In this document: in pieces, positions 16,431 to 24,115 of the stretch
Numbering within the stretch: the stretch's first letter is position 1
Layout: each line of letters starts with the position of its first letter
Source: CAYGZM01 sp964354365
GTDB lineage: Bacteria; Planctomycetota; Phycisphaerae; Sedimentisphaerales; Anaerobacaceae
DNA: 40,914 nt
Reading direction: 5' to 3'
Assembly: GCA_964354365.1 (NCBI GenBank)
Contig: CAYGZM010000016.1
Span: 1-40,914, forward strand
The notes under the pieces: generated by a model
The model's input: the letters and a program-made list of their open reading frames with translations, nothing else
What the model was told of the DNA's origin: nothing
Database searches by the model: none
Program-made: the position numbers and the translations under genes

Positions 16431-17666
16431 ATGATCACAAAACTATCTCTTGGGAACTTCCGGAGTATCCGTGATAGCGATGTGCCCCTCGGAAAGATAA
16501 CGGTTCTTACCGGGCCCAACAACAGCGGCAAGTCCAGCATCATATACGGACTTCTGGCACTGAAGAATATTGTTTTGAATCCGAACCAGTCGATGGATGG
16601 TTTTCTGAATCTCGGATTCTTGAACATGGGTGGTTTTTCGCAAACAGTGTTCTGGAAGAAGGAGAGTTCTGACATTTCTCTTGGAATTGAAGTCCTGAAA
16701 AATGGGGCGAGGTCACAATATACGGCCATCTTGGGTAAGAAGAAATCTTCGCTTTCCTTAAGGACTTTTAAACCATTTAGTATTTCCCTGGACCTCGATG
16801 TATCTTTTCCCTATCCGGCCAACAAGACTGAAAGTACTCAGGTTATTGGTTCGTTTGGTAAGGCACAGGTAGTTTGGAACGGCCTATCTCCGAATATAAG
16901 CCTCGTTTCGGCGACGGAAAAAGAGATGCTCGTGCCGGAGCTTAAAGAAGGTGGAGGTGTCAGGGAAGATTCCGTTGAGAGTTTGCAGGAAAGCATTAAC
17001 GCGCCTATCGAGGAACTCAGGGGAGTGGACTTTGTCCCCCTGAGAAGAGGATTTACCAAACCGATGTATGCGTCGGTTCCTATGCAGCCTCAGTTACTTA
17101 ACGAAGATGAGCTGGCTACTGTATTAGTTGCCAACCGTGACTTGGAAGGGAAAGTCGGACGTTATTTGGAGCAGATAATTGACAGAGTATTCCAGGCAAG
17201 GCCTATAGTTGGAACAGCCAATTTCAACCTTCAATCGCGAGACAGGGCAACCGGACTTGTTTGTGACCTTGTCAATGAAGGATTTGGCACAAATCAGTTG
17301 GTTACTATTCTGACAAAATGCTTGAGGGAAGAGGTATCTACGATTTGCATCGAGGAGTCCGAGATACACTTGCATCCAGAATTGATGGATAAGCTGGTGG
17401 ATGGATTTGTGAAGATCTCACAGGATGAGGGGAAGAGCTTCATAATATCTACACACAGTGAGCATATTGTTCTTTCCCTTCTTAACCAAGTAGCCCAAAG
17501 CAGGATCAAGTCTGAGGACGTTTGCATTTATTATCTTTCAAAGGAAGGTAGGGAGACAAAAATTGAAAGGCAGGAGGTCAACGACAAGGGGCAGATTAAG
17601 GGCGGGTTAAAGGGATTTTACGAAGCCGAGTTGAAGCACGTCAAAGAGTTCTTCAGCGTCTCCTGA
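16431..17666 (+). CDS. OLD-like/AAA_21 ATPase (SMC-type P-loop), first gene of a two-gene cassette
   Basis: A 411-residue ATPase of the group seen in OLD nucleases and many phage-defence operons. It starts LSLGNFRSIRDSDV, with Walker A GPNNSGKSS at 28-36. The ABC-like half closes with Walker B ICIEESE (305-311, with Glu308/309), IHLHPE and STHSEHIVLSL as the histidine switch. No TOPRIM nuclease domain is present, so any effector activity would have to come from the gene 10 bp downstream. Base composition is visibly more A/T-rich than the flanking genes, which suggests acquisition. The exact function is not known. DNA-end sensing or defence is an inference from the family. Confidence 0.8.
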   Translation: MITKLSLGNFRSIRDSDVPLGKITVLTGPNNSGKSSIIYGLLALKNIVLNPNQSMDGFLNLGFLNMGGFSQTVFWKKESSDISLGIEVLKNGARSQYTAILGKKKSSLSLRTFKPFSISLDLDVSFPYPANKTESTQVIGSFGKAQVVWNGLSPNISLVSATEKEMLVPELKEGGGVREDSVESLQESINAPIEELRGVDFVPLRRGFTKPMYASVPMQPQLLNEDELATVLVANRDLEGKVGRYLEQIIDRVFQARPIVGTANFNLQSRDRATGLVCDLVNEGFGTNQLVTILTKCLREEVSTICIEESEIHLHPELMDKLVDGFVKISQDEGKSFIISTHSEHIVLSLLNQVAQSRIKSEDVCIYYLSKEGRETKIERQEVNDKGQIKGGLKGFYEAELKHVKEFFSVS

Positions 17667-17676
17667 GGGAGGTTAA

Positions 17677-18141
17677 ATGGAGATTGTGGTCAACGAGTGG
17701 CTGCTGGAATATCTTCGATCCGACGCCAGGCAAGAGGACAAGGCCCTGGCCAGTGAATTCGTGAACGGCTGGTTGAACGCACGGCACAAAGTGGTGATTA
17801 AGAGGAATAGCCCGTTCACTTCAAAGTTTTACAGATATATGGGACAATCGACTCGGAGCATCGCCTGCAGAAAGCGGTTCTCGTCGTTGTTCCAGATATT
17901 GTTTGTTGACTCTGATAGAACGAGAATACTCGATGACTGTGATATCACGAGTCTTCCGCCCGATCTTGTCGATAAAGTTCCGTCTGATGATCTGTATCTT
18001 ATTGAGTTGTGGCACTCGGTGCCAGGCAGTGTGGTTGTCACGACCGATGAAAAGCTGAGACAGAAGTTGCGAGAGCACGATTCGTCTGCAAAGATATACC
18101 TTCTTCAAGAGTTTCTGCGCACGGACGTTGCCCACAAGTGA
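17677..18141 (+). CDS. PIN-like domain protein, second gene of the ATPase cassette
   Basis: A 154-residue protein that I assign tentatively to the PIN-like nuclease fold. The order is hydrophobic strand plus helix at the N terminus (EIVVNEWLLEYL), a central helical part, then SDDLYLIELW (Asp104/105) and VVVTTDEKLRQKL (Asp124). These last two blocks resemble the third and fourth acidic motifs of PIN RNases. The first motif has Asn6-Glu7 where an Asp is usual, so activity is uncertain. GGGAGG lies just before the ATG, and only 10 bp separate it from the ATPase stop. A role as the effector controlled by the ATPase is inferred from context. Confidence 0.55.
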   Translation: MEIVVNEWLLEYLRSDARQEDKALASEFVNGWLNARHKVVIKRNSPFTSKFYRYMGQSTRSIACRKRFSSLFQILFVDSDRTRILDDCDITSLPPDLVDKVPSDDLYLIELWHSVPGSVVVTTDEKLRQKLREHDSSAKIYLLQEFLRTDVAHK

Positions 18142-18199
18142 CGTGTTCTGCGGTCCTGATGACCGAGTTTCTCGGTGAATCTCCTATTAGTGCCTTTTT

Positions 18200-19429
18200 A
18201 TGAAAATAGTTGCGGATGGCAACATACCGTTTGTTCGGGAGTGTTTTTCGTCGATAGGGGAGGTTGAGATTGTCGGCGGGCGGGAGATAACGCGCGACGT
18301 TGTTGCGGATGCCGAGGCACTTCTGGTTCGGAGCATTACAGCGGTGAACGAGGGGCTTTTGAGCGGGAGCAAGGTGCGGTTTGTGGCCACCGCGACCATC
18401 GGGTTCGACCATATCGATGTCGAATATCTGAGGCGGAGAAGTATCGGGTTTGCGTCTGCGCCGGGATCGAACGCGAACTCTGCGGCGGAATACGTCGTAG
18501 CGGCGCTGTTAGAGGTCGGTCAGGAGAACAATGTTGAACTGGAGGGTAAGTCAATCGGGATTATCGGTGTGGGGAACGTAGGCAGCAGGGTGGCGAAGAA
18601 ATGTGCGGCGTTGGGGATGGATGTGCGGCTTAACGACCCCCCGCTGCAAAGGTACAAAAGCCACAGAGAACACAGCCCCAAAGGCCAGGAAGAACACAGA
18701 GAATTTGAAAGCGCGTTGTTGAGAGTTGAGCAGTTCACAGGCAAGAGCGAATTTCTGCCGATTGGGGAGCTTTTCGAGTGTGATTTTATTACGCTTCATA
18801 CGCCGTTGACTTTTGAGGGGGTCAACAAGACGCATCATCTGGCGGATGACAGGTTTTTCAGGTCGTTGCGTGAAGGGTGCGTTTTTGTGAATGCGTCGCG
18901 TGGAGGTGTGGTCGATAGCGGGGCTTTGAAGAGGGGGATACTTGGGGGAAGACTTGGGGCGGTTGTGTTAGATGTTTGGGAGAATGAGCCGGATATTGAT
19001 GTGGAGCTTCTGAGGATGGTCGATATCGGCACGCCGCATATTGCCGGGTATTCATTGGATGGGAAGATCGCGGGGATGATTATGATTTACGAGGCGGCGT
19101 GCGCGTATTTTGGCGTTGGGGCTGAGCATAGAATCGAAGATTTTCTGCCGGAGGCAGGTGTGCCGGAGCTGAGGGTGGATGCGGCGGCGGATAGCGAGCA
19201 GGAGGCGTTGATGGGTGCGGTGCGGGCGGTCTATGATATCCGCAGGGACGATGCGGGGCTGCGTGGGATTCGGGAGTGCCGGGGGGGCGAGGCGGGCGAG
19301 TTCTTCGATAATCTGCGGAAGGAATACCCGGTTCGGCGGGAGTTTCAAAATACGCGCGTGGTTCTGGAGAATCCGGGCGAATCTATCGCTCGGAAGTTAG
19401 CGGGTATCGGGTTCACGGTGGGGCGTTGA
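18200..19429 (+). CDS. pdxB: 4-phosphoerythronate dehydrogenase PdxB with an internal insertion
   Basis: PdxB oxidises 4-phospho-D-erythronate with NAD in the DXP-dependent route to pyridoxal phosphate. The D-2-hydroxyacid dehydrogenase fold is clear: MKIVADGNIPFV at the N terminus, FVATATIGFDHID, then the NAD-binding GIIGVGNVGSRVA, catalytic blocks TLHTPLT and VNASRGGVVD, and TPHIAGYS with the catalytic His. A C-terminal dimerisation domain follows. At 409 residues it is about 30 longer than typical because residues 151-184 (after LNDPPLQ) form a charged insert (RYKSHREHSPK...) that looks repeat-derived. The ribosome site is weak. folP follows 15 bp downstream, so they are probably co-transcribed. 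Confidence 0.88.
   Translation: MKIVADGNIPFVRECFSSIGEVEIVGGREITRDVVADAEALLVRSITAVNEGLLSGSKVRFVATATIGFDHIDVEYLRRRSIGFASAPGSNANSAAEYVVAALLEVGQENNVELEGKSIGIIGVGNVGSRVAKKCAALGMDVRLNDPPLQRYKSHREHSPKGQEEHREFESALLRVEQFTGKSEFLPIGELFECDFITLHTPLTFEGVNKTHHLADDRFFRSLREGCVFVNASRGGVVDSGALKRGILGGRLGAVVLDVWENEPDIDVELLRMVDIGTPHIAGYSLDGKIAGMIMIYEAACAYFGVGAEHRIEDFLPEAGVPELRVDAAADSEQEALMGAVRAVYDIRRDDAGLRGIRECRGGEAGEFFDNLRKEYPVRREFQNTRVVLENPGESIARKLAGIGFTVGR
18650..18751. repeat. Repeat-derived in-frame tract within pdxB
   Basis: Two CACAGAGAA words occur at 18662-18670 and again near 18695. AGCCACAGAGAACACAG (18659-18675) matches the intergenic AGCCGCAGAGAACACCG (28726-28742) at 15 of 17 positions. The tract encodes a 34-residue hydrophilic insert between a Rossmann strand and the FLPIGEL helix. 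Confidence 0.65.
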
Positions 19430-19444
19430 AGCGAGCGAGGGCAA

Positions 19445-20305
19445 GTGGCAGGCAAAAAGGACAAGGTAGTTGAGTGGGCTGGGGGGCGGCTGGATTTTTC
19501 GGCTGGGTGCCTGATAATGGGGGTGCTGAATGTGACGCCGGATTCGTTCAGCGACGGGGGACAATTTCTCGATGCGGGGAAGGCTATCGAGCGCGGAGTG
19601 CAAATGGCGGCGGAGGGGGCGGCGATAATAGACGTTGGGGGGGAATCGACCCGGCCGGGGTCGGAAGGCGTGACGGCGGCCGAGCAGATACGGCGGGTGG
19701 CGCCGGTGATAAGGGGGCTGCGCGAGAAGGTAGCGGCGGCGATTAGTATCGATACGAAGGATTCTGAAGTGGCTGCTGCTGCTTTGGATGCAGGGGCGGG
19801 GATCATAAACGACATAACGGCGTTAAGTGATGAACGGATGGGGGAGCTGGCGGCGGAGCGGGGCGTGCCGGTGGTTCTGATGCATATACAGGGGACGCCG
19901 GTGACGATGCAGGCTGAGCCGAGGTACGATGACGTTGTGAAGGAGGTTCTGGAGTTTCTGGTTGGTCGGGCGGAGCGGGCGGAGGAGCATGGGATTGCAA
20001 AAGAGCGGATTTTCATTGATCCGGGTATCGGATTCGGCAAGACGCTGGGGCATAATCTTCTGCTGTTGAGACATATCGATAAATTCGTGGCGAGCGGGTA
20101 TCGAGTGCTTGTGGGGACAAGCCGCAAGGGCTTCATCGGGAATATAACGGGGAAAGAGAAGCCGGCGGCGCGGATATTCGGGACTGCTGCAACGGTTGCT
20201 CTGTGTGCGGCGGCGGGCGTCTCAATCGTTCGGGTGCACGATGTCGCGGAGATGGTTGACGTTGTGAAGATGGCTGCTGCTGTTGGGGCGAAACAGATTG
20301 GTTAA
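19445..20305 (+). CDS. folP: Dihydropteroate synthase
   Basis: FolP condenses 4-aminobenzoate with hydroxymethyl-dihydropterin diphosphate to give dihydropteroate in folate synthesis. The family motifs are all visible in 286 residues: LIMGVLNVTPDSFSDGG, AAIIDVGGESTRPGS, SIDTKDSEVA, INDITAL, FIDPGIGFGKTL, VGTSRKGFIG, and the terminal VRVHDVAEM. The start is a GTG at 19445 with GAGGG upstream, 15 bp after the pdxB stop. No other folate gene is adjacent. Pairing with pdxB gives a small cofactor operon. Confidence 0.95.
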   Translation: MAGKKDKVVEWAGGRLDFSAGCLIMGVLNVTPDSFSDGGQFLDAGKAIERGVQMAAEGAAIIDVGGESTRPGSEGVTAAEQIRRVAPVIRGLREKVAAAISIDTKDSEVAAAALDAGAGIINDITALSDERMGELAAERGVPVVLMHIQGTPVTMQAEPRYDDVVKEVLEFLVGRAERAEEHGIAKERIFIDPGIGFGKTLGHNLLLLRHIDKFVASGYRVLVGTSRKGFIGNITGKEKPAARIFGTAATVALCAAAGVSIVRVHDVAEMVDVVKMAAAVGAKQIG

Positions 20306-20409
20306 AAGTGGCGGCGGATAGATCCGATAAGATTAGCGTGCTTCGTGAACGGATGACTGATGGTGGGGCGTCGTGAAGGCGATTCGCAGACATATCGGGC
20401 GTGAGCGTC

Positions 20410-20447
20410 CCTGCCCATGCTGCGAAGGGCACTTCCGCATGGGCAGG
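20410..20447. repeat. Perfect 11-bp stem between convergent genes
   Basis: CCTGCCCATGC (20410-20420) pairs with GCATGGGCAGG (20437-20447) around a 16-nt loop, between the ends of folP (+) and the acidic repeat protein (-). No T-run follows on either strand, so it is either a processed 3' end or a REP-like unit. Confidence 0.55.
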
Positions 20448-20491
20448 AGGCCTTGGCCCGGTGCTGCATAAAATGCTTGGTTTGCGACCGC

Positions 20492-20806
20492 CTAAATAGA
20501 TTCCGGTTGAGGTTCGGGTTCGTTGGGATCGCCGTCGATGTAAAGCACGCTCTCGGGTTGAGGCTCGGGCTCGTTAGGGTCCCCGTCAATGCAAAGGGCG
20601 TTTTCCGGCTGCGGTTCGGGATCATTGGGGTCATTATCGATATAGAAGACACTCTCAGGCTGAGGCTCCGGGTCGTTTGGGTCATCGTCTATGGAGTATA
20701 GCTGAGTTGTTAGAGCGGTTTCCGGGCGGGCAAGAGTCACCGCGACGGCGGAGAGTGCAATTGTGAGTAACACAAGCACCAGCAGCCTTAGAAACGGACT
20801 TTTCAT
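20492..20806 (-). CDS. Small exported acidic protein with four 17-residue repeats
   Basis: A 104-residue protein. A signal peptide (MKSPFLRLLVLVLLTIALSA) is followed by four tandem units of the form IDxDPN(D/E)PEPQPES, spaced 17 residues apart, the last truncated. The mature part is strongly acidic and rich in proline. The DxDPN(D/E) core resembles a metal-binding loop, but no known family was recognised. AAAGGAGACAAAAA before the ATG is a strong ribosome site. It lies 62 bp downstream of the second PilX-like gene on the same strand and may be transcribed with it, which would place its job at the pilus or cell surface. This last point is inference. Confidence 0.7.
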   Translation of the reverse strand: MKSPFLRLLVLVLLTIALSAVAVTLARPETALTTQLYSIDDDPNDPEPQPESVFYIDNDPNDPEPQPENALCIDGDPNEPEPQPESVLYIDGDPNEPEPQPESI

Positions 20807-20868
20807 TTTTTGTCTCCTTTAGATAGTTGAGGTTACTTGTCTCAATTGATATTCCGGTTTTGCTTAGG

Positions 20869-22488
20869 TTAAGTTCCTTCTGAATAGGTGTTCTGCAAGG
20901 GCTTAATTACGATCGGGGTTTTGATGCCGCTCGGGAGCATTTTGTCTTCTTCGGGCGTAATGCTGATGACGCCGATGTCGCCCAGCTCGGTAGTTTCGGA
21001 GCCGCCGTCGTCGAGAGTGGCGCCGATGTTGGTTACATATCCGGAGGACCATGCGCTTGTATCGCACATCGAGATAATTGTTCCGAATATCTGTGCATTG
21101 CCGCGGACGTCAACGATTCCTCCGACTATTGCACCGGTGAGGACATTGTTTTCGCCGGCGACGGGGTTGGTGTTTCCGAGGTTGACGTTGAAATGCGGCG
21201 CAAGGATGGTTGCTTCCTCGAGGCCGGATTCGTTGTTGAAGGTTGCTTCGCCGGTGAAGTAGAGGCAGTTGTTCTGCCAGTTGAGTGACTGAGGCACATT
21301 GGTAATGATAGTGCCGTTGAAGGTGCAATTCTCGAATCGCATGTTGTTGGTGTACGACTTCGAGGTGCTCGTTTTGGAGCAGTCAGCGTACAGCACACCT
21401 TCAAAGGTACAGTTTCTGAAAAGGGCGTGCCTGTTGACAGGCAGCAGCGCATTGGTGAAGGTCTGATCGTGATACACGTGTCGGGTATAAGAGGTGCTGC
21501 CGCTGTCTCTCGGCTTGGAGTAGTTGCCCGCAGCGTGGGGGAAGTATTCGGTTACCCGCTGGGCGATGGGGCAAGATGGGATGGTTGAAAGGCCTGACTT
21601 GTAACAATCGGTGTCGTAGTCGGCTATGTCCATGCCGGGCATATCTTCGTAGGGCTGGCCATAATTGATGCCCTCGTGGTCGGCCTTGATCTGGTCTTCG
21701 GGGCTGTAGATGCGATTTCCATCCACATCGAAGAGGGGGTTGTCACTCTCGTCAAGTGTCTCCAACTGGTAGGTTTGTGCCTTGACCTGGTCGAGGGTCA
21801 ATACGGTATTGATGGTTCCGAGTACGGAGGTGTCGGCGGTCATATTATACGGCGCGATTTCGGGGCGGTCCCAGGAGCTGAAGACGTCGCCGTGGATTGT
21901 TGTACTGCCTGTGAGCCACATTCTGCCCCTGCTGGCAATGGCATAAGTGAGGACCTCGCTGTCCTTAGTGACTTTCATATCCATATTGACCTGCCTGGCG
22001 ATTTGGCCGTTTGCGCCGATGGAACGGAGCTTGATTGTGCGACGGTCGCCATCATAGCGATAGAACCTGATGGTGAATTCGGTGCTGGAGCTGCCGAAGT
22101 TCAAGGGTGCGGTGACGATTTGGTCGCCGGCTCCGACGGTGTCGGCGAAACGCGACGCGCCTGGGACGAGGCGGCCATCGAGTGCAACGGCCTGGAGGTG
22201 GTTGCAGAGACCTGCCCAAACCTGGTCGGCCTCGGCGTCGGATACGACGTTCTGGCCTGTTTCGGGCAGGGCGACGGTAGAGACGACGTATTTCGCGCAT
22301 TCGAGGCCGGATTGAGCGGCCGCGAGGGCAAGATTCACTCTGTGATGATCCGATGCGATCTGTGCGTTGGCATTGGACATCGCGGCCATAGACGCAGCGA
22401 GGGCGGCGAATATAAGGATAAATATCATAGAGAGAATTAGTGCGACGCCACGGCGTCTTTGTGATGCACATTTATTTGCGGTTTTCAT
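20869..22488 (-). CDS. PilX-like prepilin with a large extracellular passenger, second of a pair
   Basis: A 539-residue protein beginning with a basic leader and a prepilin-type site: RRRG/VALILSMIFILIF, with cleavage expected after Gly14. The transmembrane helix runs into AALAASMAAMSNANAQIA, typical of PilX_N domains. The usual Glu at +5 is missing. The rest is a long secreted domain with beta-helix-like stretches of repeated strand motifs (FENCTFNGTIITNV, FRNCTFEGVLYADC). I chose the ATG at 22488 because GGGGAG lies 5 nt upstream and because the upstream in-frame residues are not conserved in type. It has its own promoter at 22551-22578. A role as a minor pilin or pseudopilin is inferred. 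Confidence 0.75.
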   Translation of the reverse strand: MKTANKCASQRRRGVALILSMIFILIFAALAASMAAMSNANAQIASDHHRVNLALAAAQSGLECAKYVVSTVALPETGQNVVSDAEADQVWAGLCNHLQAVALDGRLVPGASRFADTVGAGDQIVTAPLNFGSSSTEFTIRFYRYDGDRRTIKLRSIGANGQIARQVNMDMKVTKDSEVLTYAIASRGRMWLTGSTTIHGDVFSSWDRPEIAPYNMTADTSVLGTINTVLTLDQVKAQTYQLETLDESDNPLFDVDGNRIYSPEDQIKADHEGINYGQPYEDMPGMDIADYDTDCYKSGLSTIPSCPIAQRVTEYFPHAAGNYSKPRDSGSTSYTRHVYHDQTFTNALLPVNRHALFRNCTFEGVLYADCSKTSTSKSYTNNMRFENCTFNGTIITNVPQSLNWQNNCLYFTGEATFNNESGLEEATILAPHFNVNLGNTNPVAGENNVLTGAIVGGIVDVRGNAQIFGTIISMCDTSAWSSGYVTNIGATLDDGGSETTELGDIGVISITPEEDKMLPSGIKTPIVIKPLQNTYSEGT

Positions 22489-22550
22489 TTTCTCCCCAAC
22501 CAAAAGAAGACCCACTTGGCTGATGGCGCCAACTTCTATGTTCTGCCTAA

Positions 22551-22578
22551 AGTATAAGAAACACTTGATCAAGAGCAA
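22551..22578 (-). promoter_or_regulatory. Promoter of the second PilX-like gene
   Basis: On the minus strand TTGCTC, a 16-bp spacer and TATACT (22551-22556 on the plus strand). It shares TTGCT-N17-TATACTTT and several downstream bases with the promoter of the first PilX-like gene. Confidence 0.5.
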
Positions 22579-22611
22579 AATAGCCGAACCGGAGGGTATC
22601 AAGGAATAGGA

Positions 22612-23997
22612 CTATATTTCCGAATAGGAGTCGGGGTCGTATTCGAGGATGATTTCCGGGACGAATCCAGCGGGGGCCTCGGTAATTCCTGAGCGGTTGA
22701 AGTAGAGGTCGCTGTTGCCGGTTAAGGTCATTTCTTCGCCGGAGTAGTTGATGACCGAGCCGTTAATGATTCCGCCGGCGTTTCCGAAGAACTCGATGCC
22801 GTTGCCTGCTATTGCGCCGCAGAAGGCATCGAAGCTGCCGCCGAATGACAGGCCGAAGCCTGGCGCCATGACAAAGGTGCCTGTTTCTCCTCTAATTCCT
22901 TCGAATTGGGGCAGGTCGGGCAGACTGCTGACCGGCAAGCTCGACACGTTGCCGGTGAAGTTTATTCGGTTCGTTTTTGAGTTGTCTTCGCCGTCGCCGT
23001 CGCCGACGATTACGGCCATTACGGTGGCGCCCCCTGTGAACGTTACGACGTTCGGCGTTTCGATGAAGACAACGCCCTTTAGGGTGACGTGTCCGGAGAA
23101 GCTTGGGTTTGTTGCGGGGACGATTCTTATATTTTCAAAGACCGCGTCGGCGGATGTATTTGTGTTGGAGTCCACTATGTTGGTTGCGTAAGCCTCGAAA
23201 TATGAGGGGACGGGTTCGGGGAACTCGCTCGGGGGGACGCCGAAAGTGACGTGATTGTCGATGGCGTCCTCGCCCGTTTCGCCGCCGATGCCGGCTTTGC
23301 CGCCCTGTAAGAGGACATTGGCTATTGGGTTGACGATGCTCACGTCTCCAGCGATATGGGAGTTGCCTATTATCGAAAGGGCGAGACTGGAATTCTCGCT
23401 CTCGATGTACACACTTGCGTCAACGGAGACATTTACGCCTTCAAGCTCGATATTGCCGGCGAGCGAGAGCGGGCCACGGGAGGCGACTCCGAAGTCAAAT
23501 ACGGTGTTTGCCCTCTGGCCGAATACATAACTGACACTTATGGTTTTAGTGAATGAGCCATAGACGCCCGTTACGGTCAGGCGGAGCGTCTCGGGGTCGA
23601 GTTGGGCGATTTGCGCGGAGAAGGTATGGCCATTGTCGGAATCGAGGGCGACGTGTGGTATCCGTATTTCCGTGCCCTGGTAGTATGCCACGGCGTTGGG
23701 GTTATTTGCGGCAAGGTAACTCTGCAGGGAGTCGGCGATTTCGTGGAATTGCATCTCCAGGGGTGTGGTTCCTGAGATGGCGATGTTGCTGAGCCAGCAG
23801 CGGACGATTTCAAGGCCGGACTCTGCGGAGGCCCTTGCGCGGTTGGCGTTGCAGAGATTATCGGCGATTTGCGCGTTTGTGCCGGACAGGGCGGCCATGC
23901 TGAGCGCCAGCGCGGAAAAGATAAGCACAAATATCATAGATATTATCAGCGCGAAGCCGCGGCGCTTCGTGAGTGCCGACTTTCGTGCGGGTTTCAT
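22612..23997 (-). CDS. PilX-like prepilin with a large extracellular passenger, first of a pair
   Basis: A 461-residue paralogue of the next gene. The N terminus has a basic leader and KRRG/FALIISMIFVLIF (cleavage after Gly14), followed by ALALSMAALSGTNAQIADN. The two genes agree closely over this first 60-residue block and then diverge. The passenger is Gly/Asn/Ser-rich with strand repeats (VSVDASVYIES, SGHVTLKGVVFIET, GGAIAGNGIEF-like blocks) that suggest a beta-solenoid. I chose the ATG at 23997, which has GGAG 9 nt upstream, over an in-frame TTG at 24012. The pair probably exposes adhesive or structural domains through a pilus-type or type II secretion machine encoded elsewhere. Confidence 0.75.
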   Translation of the reverse strand: MKPARKSALTKRRGFALIISMIFVLIFSALALSMAALSGTNAQIADNLCNANRARASAESGLEIVRCWLSNIAISGTTPLEMQFHEIADSLQSYLAANNPNAVAYYQGTEIRIPHVALDSDNGHTFSAQIAQLDPETLRLTVTGVYGSFTKTISVSYVFGQRANTVFDFGVASRGPLSLAGNIELEGVNVSVDASVYIESENSSLALSIIGNSHIAGDVSIVNPIANVLLQGGKAGIGGETGEDAIDNHVTFGVPPSEFPEPVPSYFEAYATNIVDSNTNTSADAVFENIRIVPATNPSFSGHVTLKGVVFIETPNVVTFTGGATVMAVIVGDGDGEDNSKTNRINFTGNVSSLPVSSLPDLPQFEGIRGETGTFVMAPGFGLSFGGSFDAFCGAIAGNGIEFFGNAGGIINGSVINYSGEEMTLTGNSDLYFNRSGITEAPAGFVPEIILEYDPDSYSEI

Positions 23998-24057
23998 TTT
24001 TACCCACTCCAAGACTTCAATTAGACAAATTGGAAGTTACTTCTGCGTGCCAATAAA

Positions 24058-24085
24058 AGTATAGGGAATGATACTGGAAAAGCAA
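24058..24085 (-). promoter_or_regulatory. Promoter of the first PilX-like gene
   Basis: On the minus strand TTGCTT, a 16-bp spacer and TATACT, about 60 bp before the ATG at 23997. It matches the promoter of the paralogue in hexamers and spacer length. Confidence 0.5.
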
Positions 24086-24115
24086 AATCCGGGGCCTGAA
24101 TATCGGGCGCGTTGG

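Noticed and set aside
21676..22440. A 254-codon plus-strand open frame opposite the second PilX-like gene
   Set aside because: It lies wholly within a gene with a good start, anchor and promoter; the product is low-complexity and looks like an antisense shadow.
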